From Macrobrachium rosenbergii (Eukaryota > Arthropoda > Malacostraca > Decapoda > Palaemonidae), in contig NC_089761.1 in NCBI RefSeq assembly GCF_040412425.1, positions 32,414,144 through 32,478,143 on the forward strand: 64,000 nucleotides of DNA, in the 5' to 3' direction. This document shows, in pieces, positions 1 to 11,091 of this stretch. Made by a program: the position numbers and the translations under genes. Every line of letters starts with the position of its first letter. The stretch's first letter is position 1. Under the pieces are notes generated by a model that did no database searches, was not told where the DNA came from, and worked only from the letters and a program-made list of their open reading frames with translations.

Positions 1-414
1 GTGGTTTGTGCAGTATTATTCAAAACAAATTTTCCCAAAAAATGGTACAGTATTTGATATATCAGTGTTTTCAGTTACTGGTTTTAATTGAAATTTTTAC
101 CAACTAAGTCATGTAGTTGATAAGTTTTCTTAATCTGAAGATGCAGTTTCAGTAACGTCAACAACGATTCCTTTTTATTATTCAAGCACTCAATCAAGTT
201 TTTGGTTAATTGTCTTATGTCCTCTTCATGAAAAATGTATTTTAGTTTCCTTGATCAAGCTGATCTTTTTCTCATAAATGAAACCTGCTATATGCAGATC
301 TAGAGAGCTTAAAAGACCTTCTTGGGATGTAGCATTGTGCTAAAGGTAAAAATATAAAACAAGATTTGTGTTTAATACATATTTCTAATATCTTGTATTT
401 TATTTCCTTTCCAG

Positions 415-521
415 GTTTCAAGATGTGATGCATCAAGGGAAATTTATGTCTTTTGTTTGTTTCATCTTGAGTTTGACTGCACCAGATTTGTTTCGTTTCA
501 TATTACGTGAATCTTTTCAAG
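415..521 (+). other. Probable 5'UTR part of the zinc-finger exon
   Basis: A pyrimidine-rich acceptor (TATTTCCTTTCCAG) ends at 414. The bases between it and ATG 522 contain short out-of-frame ATGs at 423 and 428. A possible upstream non-coding exon ends at about 345 before GTAAAAAT. Boundaries are inferred from splice consensus only. Bases 1-345 otherwise show nothing I can name. Confidence 0.4.
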
Positions 522-1443
522 ATGAAAAAGGTTTCAGTTCCTGGTAGTAAAGATGCTCCCCCTCCTCTTGTGTTGGCTAAAGATATCTGTTCACTGCATA
601 AATTTTCTAACATCTCTCCATTCATACTAAATACAGCTCGTAAAAAAAGTCGAACAGCTGGTCCAGATAAGCCTTCCAATTTGTGCCTTCTACAAACTGC
701 AGATGGGAAAAAGATTTTGCTAACAAATATTGTAAGGACAGAAAAAGCAAATCCTGGGCTTACTTATTTCACACCACTGTCAAGTGCTGGCCCTGTAGAA
801 GCAACTTCTTCAAATGCCAAAGTAACATACGTTCAGAATCTCAAGTTACAGGTAGGTAACGAAGTGGCAGTTTGCAATACATCCACCGATGGGAAACTCC
901 CACTGCAGCAGGAAGCTGCTACAAGTGCGGGGGATGAAGGCGAACTTGGTAATGAGGGAGTTAAGTTTGGAAATCTAATAAGACCAGCACCATTGCTTCT
1001 TAATCCAGTTATTTCCAAGTCTACTGGAGGAATATACATTAATAGTGGTTATTCAAGATTCAAAGTGGTTGGAAAGCCCATTCCAGTCAAATTAGATTCC
1101 CCAGTTCCCTCAGAGAATAGCAAGACTCCTACCAAGGTATCCCTCGAGGGAGTCCAAGACCCAAGTAAAAAGGTGGTCAGGGTGCAACTGCATGGCCTTA
1201 TTGAGAAAGGTTTGCCAAAGGAAAAACAGAAAGAAAACTCAACCATGAGTGGATCAGAAGTCTCAACAGCTAAGGAAGGAAACACAGTGAAGCCAGGAGG
1301 ACTGGCAAAACCTCCAGCATACTTGAATATCCAGGTGAAAGAAGAACCCAAAGAAGAAACAGAGACGAAGGTGAAAATAGAGGTAGATGTACCCATGCCT
1401 CTGTTGGAGGGTAAAGTTAAAGAGGAACCTTCTGAAGATCAGG
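522..1443 (+). CDS. Zinc-finger gene, coding exon 1
   Basis: Open frame from ATG 522 to the donor at 1444. The exon probably starts at 415 after a TTTCCAG acceptor, which leaves 107 bases of 5'UTR in it. It encodes residues 1-307 plus one base of codon 308. The end of the exon is strongly charged and carries two VKEEP motifs and one VKIEV motif, matching the SUMO acceptor consensus (hydrophobic-K-x-E). The open frame runs 71 bases past the donor before a stop, so intron retention would give a finger-less protein of about 331 residues. Confidence 0.85.
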
Positions 1444-4400
1444 GTAAGAGTGAATTACTTATTATTGTTTATGATTCCATAACTTTTGCAAATCCATGCG
1501 GCATTCATGGACAGTAAATTCCAAAGATGAAATGCAGAAATAATCTTGTGTTTAAAAATTGCAAAGCAGTAACATCTGAAGTGTTTTAACATTAAATAAG
1601 GTAATCTCATACTGAAGACTCCTATGTTCATACAAAAGTACAAACCATTACTGTACGCAACAAATGCCTTTTTCCTCACGGGAATCACAGATTTAAACAA
1701 CTTACTGACATAAAACAAGCAAGATAGCTCCCCTACTGGTAGGAGTCCTTCCCTTTCGCCTAACAGTGCCATCACTTTTGCGGAACTCTGGTGAAGAGCA
1801 TGCCAGTATTATAGTATCCACTATTACATGTGTTTGCGTAATGGATGAGGCTCCTTCTAATGAAGAGACCAGTTGCATGTTGACACTAGTTTATATCACC
1901 ACTATCAACCAAACCAAAACATACTCTTGATCATATCATTTAATGAATAAAAATGATAATACTCATTAGTAACAAAGAATCAGGCATTATTAACTAGAAA
2001 GCAGCTAATGAGTATTGACACTTCTTAATTAACTGTTAATTTCCCAAAGTCCAGAATTGGATACCAATAACATGAACAATTGGAAAACATCACACTGATA
2101 AAACATTGGCAGTGTGGGAATACAGTATAGCCAAATAAGATGGGAAAACCCATTACCCAAAGACGAAGTCTGCACTAGAAAATTCTAGGATTTCTGTGTG
2201 ATTCACTATTTCTTAAAGTGGAGCAAGTTGAAATAATTAAAGTGCTAAGTCTAGGAATACAGAGCTTGTGTTCAACAAGCTAGCTACAAGAAGTGAGGAT
2301 CTTTACCTGAATCAAGCACCCAAGAGGTGTATGAGCAGTGTGGCTGTCACCCAGGAAAGGATCGTAGTCTTTAAATCAGGAATGGATTGTCCAAGATTCA
2401 GAAGGGTCACAAATATGGGCTAATATGAATGTTTTGCAATGGTCAAACCAAGTGTCAGGTCTAGAAACAAATCCCTTCAGGAAATTATTTGTCATGGTCT
2501 TCAGTATGAGTATATTCATTAAATGCCTAAATTTTAATTTATGAAATGAGATATAATCTTCTAGGTTAGATCTATAAGAGTTCAGATTTGAATCCTGGTC
2601 TAGGAAACTGTATAATGATATTTTATAAATATTTCAAGTAGCCCTACAATTGCAGTTCACTCACGGGTTCGTACTCTTAATTTGGCAGTATTCAAATAAA
2701 AAAACACAGCTGTAAAGGTAGATTCAGTCACCGCCCTTGTAAATACAGTAGTTGTTTGGCACAATTACAATAAATGGTTTGGCGTGATGGCTATGCAAGA
2801 TTTGAGATGGTATGGATTATTCTTTTGAAACAAACTTTCTATAACACTGAGAGTGTCCTTCTCTCAGCTCCTTGGTAGGAGAAGGTATCCTCCAGCATGA
2901 CTCACTATGTCTCTTGAACAGATAATCAGCACTTGGTTAATTGCACTTGTCAGGTGTAAAGACAGGTCAAATAAAAGGTTTGTATCTATGGGATGAAGAT
3001 TATTATAGATTTTGCCAATTAGATACTGCTGATTTAGTTATGTGGCACTTAGAGGGAACTTGTAATGAGCCATGTGCAATATGTTTCCAAGTATTCATAG
3101 GTACTGTATAGTGATGCAACCTTTCTTAAACAGATGCATTGTTGGCAAATGATGAACAACTGCGCGACGCCCTGAACGTTGCAACCCAAGACTTAACTCA
3201 AGACATGGAAGTTAGCCCGGCACCACATTTCTTCATACGTACACCAGCGGGAAAGCTCGTTTATATTTCTCCCAAGGAAGCTGAAGTTATAGGACTGAAT
3301 CATAATGATAATACAAAAGATAATCAAAAAAGGTTATGTAATGCCTTCCACTCATTTCGTAAACAAGAAAAGTCTTCGGAACCTTATAAAGTTAAATTGA
3401 TACCCAGAAATGCTGACATCAAAGAATTCATCAGCTGCAATGTCCCTGAAAAGGTGAAGCAAGCAGCAGCAGCATTGAAACTCCAGCCCAAGTCAATACC
3501 CATAGGCAAGGAGGGACTGGTGTCCGAGAACGTGCTGGGACCAACTAATGTGAATGTCGCAGGCTACGTGAGTTACAGTGCAAATCCTGGAAAAGTGTCG
3601 GAATTAATTAAACATAGGGAGAAGGCTGTTAACCCAGTCATAATTAATGAGTTTTTTCAAGGAGATCAGCGTTACATGCGAATCAAAATCGAGTCGGAAA
3701 CGTTTGGCAAAGATGTTTGTGATATTCCTATATACCCCTTAAACACGTACAAGTGTCCTTATTGTAGTAAGTTTTATAGAACCAAGGACCACATCATATC
3801 GCACATTAGAATCCACACCGGGGAACGTCCGTATCCTTGCGATGTTTGTGGCAAGCGATATCGCCAGCGGATTGATATCATTCGGCACATGCGCATTCAT
3901 ACGGGAGAGAAGCCTTTCACGTGTGGGATGTGCAATGCTTCGTTTAACCAAAAGACTAATTTAAGATCTCACATGCGGATTCATACCGGTGAACGTCCTG
4001 TTCAGTGCAAAGTCTGCGGGAAAGCGTTTTCTCGTAACACGCATTTAAAGCAACACTTGAAAGTGCATACAGGAGAGAAGCCTTATAAGTGCAAAGATTG
4101 TGGTCGAATGTTTCGTTTCAAGTCGGGTCTACAAGCTCATGAGCGCATTCACTCAGGAGTAAAGCCTTATGCATGTGGGGTTTGTGGGCGTGGGTTTACA
4201 CAGGTAGTTGGTTTGATTAGACATGAGCGAACACACACAGGAGAAAAACCTTTCCGGTGTATAAACTGTGGGAAGTCATTTAATGATCTGGAATCTCTTC
4301 AGTTACATTGCAAAAAGCACACGGACGACCGACCACACACTTGCGAACTGTGCAAGAAGACTTTCATTGAACCGGCGTCACTGAGATCCCACATCAAAAA

Positions 4401-4515
4401 GTATCACACTAACACGTTGCTATGTGGGATTTGCCACAGGGAAGATTTCAAGTCTCGCATTGACCTGCGAGAACATCTCCGGGAACACGAAAGAGAAAAC
4501 TGGAAACAGACATGA
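522..4515 (+). CDS. C2H2 zinc-finger protein, nine fingers (two coding exons, gene-level entry)
   Basis: Probable sequence-specific DNA-binding nuclear regulator. The CDS joins 522-1443 and 3134-4515 (767 aa). The donor is GTAAGA at 1444, the acceptor TAAACAG ends at 3133, and the split phase-1 codon rejoins as GAT (Asp308). The ATG at 522 is chosen because an in-frame TGA lies at 474-476. Residues 1-307 are low-complexity, rich in Lys, Pro, Ser and Thr, with three V-K-x-E motifs near residues 272-302. Residues 308-512 have no domain I recognise. Nine C2H2 fingers fill about 513-762. Fingers 1-7 are 28-residue units with TGE(R/K)P-type linkers (degenerate after finger 5, SGVKP, and finger 7, TDDRP); finger 8 has H-x4-H; finger 9 has a 13-residue Cys-His spacing. 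An ATGA overlap links the stop to an acidic ORF. DNA target and orthologue are not identifiable from sequence alone. Confidence 0.9.
1444..3133 (+). other. Intron of the zinc-finger gene
   Basis: GT-AG intron of 1690 bases inferred from the phase-matched exons. It is AT-rich unique sequence without microsatellites, mobile-element ends or credible ORFs. Confidence 0.85.
3134..4515 (+). CDS. Zinc-finger gene, coding exon 2 (all fingers)
   Basis: Starts after the acceptor at 3132-3133 and stays open to TGA 4513-4515. It encodes residues 308-767, including all nine fingers. The first half contains a conserved-looking stretch with FFIRTPAGKLVYISPKEA. All fingers in one exon is common for this family. 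Spliced in phase with exon 1. Confidence 0.88.
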
Positions 4516-4748
4516 TAGCGATCTCATTGCCGTCATTAGTACCCAAAGGTGACGATTACGTTAGTCTGAATGATGACGTTGATGACGAAGGCGACGCTAT
4601 ACTGGGAATTGACAGCAGCATTGTGGAACCAGAACAAGAAGATGAGAGAAATGAGTTTGGAGTTGTTTACCCTGAGGAGATCCAAGTGGAAGTCGAACTA
4701 GATCCTGATGATCCATTGGATTGTGATGGCATGATAGCGACATGGTGA
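4512..4748 (+). CDS. Acidic ORF overlapping the zinc-finger stop (possible frameshifted C-terminus)
   Basis: A 78-codon ORF whose ATG overlaps the TGA of the zinc-finger CDS (ATGA), one base back in frame. The product is very rich in Asp and Glu, contains runs such as NDDVDDEGDA and LDPDDPLD, and ends at TGA 4746. Composition is quite unlike chance translation of the AT-rich DNA that follows. It could be the true C-terminal acidic tail of the zinc-finger protein, separated by a one-base indel (assembly error or mutation), or a fossil of a longer protein. A separate cistron is less likely in an animal mRNA. Confidence 0.4.
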   Translation: MIAISLPSLVPKGDDYVSLNDDVDDEGDAILGIDSSIVEPEQEDERNEFGVVYPEEIQVEVELDPDDPLDCDGMIATW

Positions 4749-7700
4749 AATCACGTAACTGATCCTTTGTCGAGAGTGCCGATCCTTTGGCTTGTTGAAG
4801 TGCAATAATTAGTAAGTCTAATTTTATGAAGTGATGTTGATTGAGATTTTCAGATGTTCAGAAATCTAATGAATGGTGGTTTTTATTCAAATGAAAAAGC
4901 TTTAAGCTCCAAGTTTTATTCAGTAGTTGTTTCTCAAGAAGACATTGCAATCTCTGCCAAACTTTCATTTCCAGTAATCTTCTTTTAATATTGAAAAATA
5001 TTGAATGTTCTGTACAATATTCCTGTGTTCCATTTTATCAGTTTGGTTCCTGGTATTTTGTTTTAGTATATTGTATTTATTTGCAGTGTTTGTATTGTAT
5101 GTACCTAAAGTTTTTTATGTATACTATACAAATTTATACCTAGGCATGACCGTTTAATTTTGTCTCATATGACTGTTTTCCTTTGTCCTAGGCAATCTTT
5201 GATTGTATAGCTTTCCAAAAGTGCTTTATCCAGGTACCTGTATATACTCTTTTTGTAGCTATTATTGTAAATTAATTATTTTATTGAGTTTCAAAACTTT
5301 TTTTTCTTCTCGGAGTATGTTTAAAGAACCAAGTTTCAGTTACCCTAGTGTGATTTTGTCATCATTTCCATTGAACCTCCATCAACTACAGAACTGTAGT
5401 ATTTTTGCTTTTTTGTTGTGTACTGTATCTCCTTATGATGTATGTTCCTTGGTTGTAACTGTATGAAATCAAATTACTTTTTTCTGAGCATCCTACCGTT
5501 TAAAGAAAGTGGTGATGAATGCATTGAGAGTACAGTAGTGTAGTTCATAGCTTGTTTGCAAGGGTTTGAATTGTGTTGGTTAATTCAGATTGTTAATATG
5601 GTTTATAAAAGTTAACCTGTACATTTTGTTAGTTTGACCACTGTGGATTCAGCTTCTCCAGTGGTCGTAACATAAGTCTGTGAAGCTTGGCAAGGATGTT
5701 TCCTCATTGGTTCTGTCTGTTGTATTTTTTCATGTAATTTTGGTATAATTCTTTCAGCTCCTAGCATTAAAAATTGAGGACTAGTGTTTTAGGAGTTTGT
5801 TCAATTGTATTTCGCTTTAATTAATGCATAAGTAATCATTTTCTATAAAACTTAAGTAGCCTTGTCCTTCAATATACTTTTGACTTTGTTTCCTATTGAG
5901 ATCGTGGAGGTTTCATCCTTCTGTCGCCTGGAGGACACAGTGACAAAGTTTTAAACTGTCAGGAAAGGAAATGCTGAATTCGAATATTTACACGAAGCTA
6001 AAGGAAACGTGAGGTTGGTATTTTATATTTTATATTTTAAGAAGAAATTTATATTTTTTTTTTGTCTGTTGTTATGAATAAGTCAGGCTAAGAAAATTTG
6101 TATATAAAATTTAAACTATTACTGTACACTACTTTTTACTAATGCCATTAATGATCCAACAGTTTCTTAGCTACCTTAAGCTAAGCCTAATATCATTATT
6201 ATAAAAATGAAACAAATACTTGTTCATACTGTTGTTTGCATTTATGAATTTTAAACAAACCATCTGCGAAATAGTGTAAAATTTCCATGATCTCTAGAAA
6301 AAATGATTGGGAAATTTGAAAAAATGACATAAAAATTGAGTTGCTTTCGGTTTGATACAGTGTGGAAGATGCTGATCTGGTGTTAAATACAATATATGTA
6401 CATTACAGTATTTTTAAGGCTTCTGGAAAGCAAATTATGCTTGAAAAATTAAAACCAGCTTGTAGACAATGTGCCTTTTGTGTGCCTTATATTTATTGTT
6501 GAGGCCGAGCCGCCATGTTTGAAGTGTTTGTTGCTAGTTTTTGTGATAGTAATATGATTAATTTTATATAACTCTATAGTAAGGTAAGACCATCTTAGTA
6601 ATTACTCTGATGTACAGACTTTTGACACGTGACTGTGTACAGACATTCTGTCATATTGAATGGAATCCCGATATATTTTAATTTCTTGTGATAGTAATAT
6701 GAGAGTTACGCTATGACAATACCATCTTTATAGATACAATGGGGTATAGACTTGTGGCATGCCATGATGTAGTGCTGTACACAGATGCTGTCTTATATTG
6801 AATGAATACCCAGAGATTAGGAAAATTTATATTTGCAGAAAATTGTGTAGCGAAAGTTTGAGCTGTAAAGCAAGACACATGAATGGTTCTGGCTGAAAGC
6901 ATTGTCCTGTCAAAAAAGCAGTATACAGTATATAGTTGAGAATAAGTGTTTATACAAGATACTGTATACTGTAGTTTAGTCTTGTAAGTCAAAATTTTCG
7001 TGCGTTTAGTCCACAGTCATAATCGCACAAATTGTGAGGTGTGGTACCCTTGCAGTGCTGGCTAATCAAGTTATTTTTTTTCATAAGTTGTAGAACAGTC
7101 TTAATAAGAAATTATACTGGTTATAACTTCTTACTCGTGCTGTGTTCCGCTGCGTTCGTCTTCCTTGTACATATTGTAGGTTTTAGGAACAGCTGATCTG
7201 TGCCATGTTGCATTTCATTGTTAATGGCAAAAGTCAAATTTTCTGATGATGTATCTAAGACTGTAGGTTTTCTCTGGATTTTTTTTTTTCAAGATAAGTA
7301 ATTTAAGATTTCAGTAGTGTTGTTTGAGCATTGGCAGTTGTCTGTTCATAATCAAATCTTGGTATGTAAAAATGGTTTATTGTTAGATAAACATCTGTCA
7401 TTAAAAGCTAGTGCAGTGAAGATTTTAACAGTAGCGTAAGACCCATAAATGGTTCTGGATGATAAAGAAATCATCATTGTTCATGTGAGTGAAATATGAA
7501 CAGATGGTGTTTAGAGTACATTTCATTGTATTGCCTTGAATAGGGAGTCATTTGATTAAAAATCTTTTACCATAACTTCCAGTTAGTAACAGATACCCTG
7601 ATGATAATGAAAGTTAGTTTACAAAGTATTTGGTACCAGAAGTGACAAAATTACATACACACGCATACAATTTTAATACACGTTTGAGTAGCAATAGATC

Positions 7701-10700
7701 CTCTTATCACTTCATTTTCTTGGGACTTGACACAGAAGAGCTTTGGCTTGAAGAGAGCAGGATGGGAATGTCTTGCTATAGAAACCAATGAACTTCTTGA
7801 CTGTACCTTTTGAATTTCTCAAAGGCTACTTCACTGTGTTTAGCTTTAGAATAACTTTAAAAATTCAGAAAATTTGATTTACTGTTGGCAAAAGAGCACA
7901 TTACATGAAAGTTACTAAATTTCCATGGCAGTGAATAAAATCGCCTCATTTCAGAAAGGTTTTCAGGGAATTGATTCTTGATATTGTAGTTAAGATGATG
8001 ATAATTTCACAGCACAGCACTTTGTTATTAGTCTGCAAACTATTATCCACAGAACGCTGTGTTAAAGTGGTTATTAAACTTGGGACCTCCTTAGTCCATC
8101 ATAGCTTCATGATTTCTCCCTTAGTGTACCTTGCACAGCGTAATGTAGGGAGTATTTAGGTTCTTTATGCATTCAGTACCCTACGGCTGTACAGTATTGC
8201 TTTGGTTTTTTGCCTTCGACTCCCTCTTGTCTCTTCACACCTAGCTATTTAACTTTTCCAATATTTCGTTCCTATGTTAGCCTCTCAAGGAAATAAATGA
8301 CTAGGTTGTATGGTTAACCTGTTTCTGAATAATAATTGTCATTTGATTGCTTTTAAGGGTCAAATTTAAAATGTTATCTGATAATGTAATGCAGCAAAGA
8401 GTACCCATGTACTGTACTGTACTGTATATATATTGTGAACCAATTACATTACTGCACTAGGATATCAGGTTGGAAATAAGTGTTCTCGCTCTGAGAAGAG
8501 TTGCATTCTTATAAAAATTTGTTTCAATGTAATCAACAGAATTGACTGTGTTACTAGTTTGTTAAACAGTCAGTACTTTTGTGCATTACAATTATTATGA
8601 AGCAGTTTAGCAAGTCCTTTAAATTTTATTTCTCGAGTTTCCTGGGGCTGCCCTACAGTTTGGTTCCTAAATGAGGTGAAAAATAGGGTAAAGTTAAAGT
8701 AGTTTTGACAGCTTGGTGTGAGGAGGCCAGAAGGAACACATCTGGAAGCTGAAAAGGCACTGTAAAGATTACCATCTACAGTGCACAGTGGCACTCTTAA
8801 ACTTGAGAAGGTGGAAATTGTTGACCAAGATCATTTAATTAATGCTTAGCACTAACATAACTTCAATACATGCTATATTAACTGTATGCTATATTAACTG
8901 TAAAGAGCATGTCAGTATGTAGTATGTAACATTTAGATGATATTGCCATTTCCCCCTTCCCTAACATAATAGCAACTACTCTGACATTTGAAATTATTTT
9001 TTTGCGCCTAGTCTTCACTCAGTTCATACAATTACCCTGTTAAACTGGTATATGTTAGGCTTTGAGGATACTTAAGGAAGACCTAAATAAATTCACAGAT
9101 TACAATTTTATGAGAGGCATGAGCAGTACTAATTTGTTTAATTTGTAACTTCCTGAAACCTTCATTGCGTGAATCCTACAAAGTGTGTGGAGTGACTTTT
9201 TTTTTTTTTTTTTTTTATAAAATAACCGTACTTCTCATATGGTCACAAGTCTGTGTCTGTGTTGTATGTACTTGATAGCAGCAGTACGGGTAGAATCATT
9301 AACGATTGCTCCAAGGAAATAAACGTGTTATAAGGCTCATACGTAATGTCAGAAAATTAGTACTGTTTCAGAAGTGTTCTTACCATAAACCATAATGGTT
9401 TAATCTCTGAGAAATGTATCAAGTTGGAAGTTTTTAAGGATGGTCTGATGGTGAATCAGGTTTTATTTTGGGCAGGAATGGTTCTTTAAACATAAAATTC
9501 GTTGTACAGCATAAGGAATATTCACCGATTATTTCATTGCACACAATTTTCACTACCAGAATAACCAAATGTATACAGCAATGTATAAAACTTAAGTATA
9601 AACTTGCTTTGTTATGAAGGGATTTCTTGCATAGATTTTGGTCTGATTGGTTAGGCGAATATTAGGTGTAAAGTTTTGTACTTGTCATTTATATTCCTTC
9701 TCAGGATTGGTGATTTTATTGCCTTTTATTATATTGTATTGACCGAAGGCAGTTATTAAACAGGCATTTTTCATGTTTTAATATTTGTGAGAGATAAATT
9801 GTAAATTTTTCTTATAACTTTTGAGAATGCAAACATATATTAAAAACCATTAAGTGCATCTGTAACTATGTGAAGGATTTGATATAACGCTTGTGGGTTG
9901 TTTGACCTAGATCTTGGGGATGAATCTTAATACATCTCATTTTATATTCTCTCTTCCAAGAATAGTTAACAAAATAGGCACCTCCAATATACAGTATTGG
10001 GCTGTATCATTCTCTGCATATAGTTTCAGTGTACTTTGGCATAATGTGAATGTTGTTTGTAATGTTGACCATGAATGTAAATTAATGCTGTTAAGATGAT
10101 ACTTATAGTCTTCAGTTATAATTAGTATTATGTAATGGTGCCAAGGTTTTAAGGTGTTAATGTAGGTAGTTTTCTATATATGGATGATCTATAACTTGGA
10201 TGAGGCTTTTGGTCAAGTGATCAGCGTGACTTAAAATTAGACATATCATTCAAGGTCTGCTCCTCATATTTTATGTAATGTTTCGTGCAGCAAAACAACA
10301 TATCAGGGAGATCACGTAATCACCAGGGAGATCGTAATCACAAAATGCAAGTTCTATTTGCCAATTCTTTCACTCCAAGTTTGAGGCAAGATAAAGCTGG
10401 ATTGAAATACAGACCTTTTTAAACATGGTAGTACTGTATAATGTCTGAGAGCATCATGTTACCTTGTGTAGTCTTATAATGGTAACACCATATTATAGAA
10501 CTGTTGTACAGTATGCAGACAAGTTTTCCAGTCATCTCCAAAAAAGGTTCCCTAAGAGACAGTGATCCTCAGGCAGTGGTGATATTGATAAACCAGTCTT
10601 CCCCGAAAAAATCCTGAGGCAGTGGTGATATTGATAAACATAACAGAATTCTCTCTTTTAAGGGCTTCATATAAAGAATTCTCTCTTTTAAGGGCTTCAT

Positions 10701-10745
10701 ATAAAATATTAAATAGCCAAGTTAAAACAAATGGGTATGAATATA
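4749..10745. other. Probable 3'UTR followed by intergenic DNA
   Basis: AT-rich sequence with no coding potential on either strand. ATTAAA at 5766-5771 and AATAAA at 7934-7939 are candidate polyadenylation signals for the zinc-finger gene, but the 3' end cannot be fixed. A T18-type homopolymer lies at about 9198-9216. No microsatellite array or identifiable transposon is visible, which contrasts with the rest of the window. Confidence 0.5.
10587..10706. repeat. Two adjacent short tandem duplications
   Basis: A segment with 'GGCAGTGGTGATATTGATAA' occurs twice about 47 bases apart, followed by a segment with 'GAATTCTCTCTTTTAAGGGC' twice about 32 bases apart. They look like recent slippage duplications in non-coding DNA. 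Confidence 0.7.
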
Positions 10746-11091
10746 CAGTGAACCCCCTGTATTCGCGGGGATGCGTCCCCCCCCCCGCAAATAGCTAAAA
10801 TCCGCGAATACTTAAAACCCCTCTAAAAGCACTTAGAACTGCCCATTTTGATAGTTTAAACACAGGAAAACCCTGTAAAAATGCATATACCTGAGTATTT
10901 TAATAGTTTTATCACAAAAAGTGCATTTATTCATGAAAATATGAAAATACAGTAATTAGTGAATATTTCTCAGTGAAAAATACCGCAAATGGGCGAATTT
11001 TCCACGAATAATGGCTAGATATGTTCCACAGAGAAACCCGCGAATGCGCGAGTCCGTGAATCACGAGAACGCGAATACGGGGGGTTTACTG
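10746..11091. mobile_element. pogo/Tigger-like MITE (Tc1/mariner superfamily), 346 bp
   Basis: The ends are inverted repeats. The left end reads CAGTGAACCCCCTGTATTCG. The reverse complement of the right end reads CAGTAAACCCCCCGTATTCG. Both are flanked by a TA dinucleotide (10744-10745 and 11092-11093), the target-site duplication of Tc1/mariner elements. The interior is AT-rich, has no transposase ORF and repeats the CGCGAATA theme. It is a non-autonomous copy that would have been moved by a transposase encoded elsewhere. Confidence 0.8.

Noticed and set aside
833..1396. Minus-strand ORFs opposite the zinc-finger exon
   Set aside because: Shadow frames of a well-supported coding exon.
3739..3951. 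Minus-strand ORF opposite fingers 1-3
   Set aside because: Antisense shadow of the repeated C2H2 codons.
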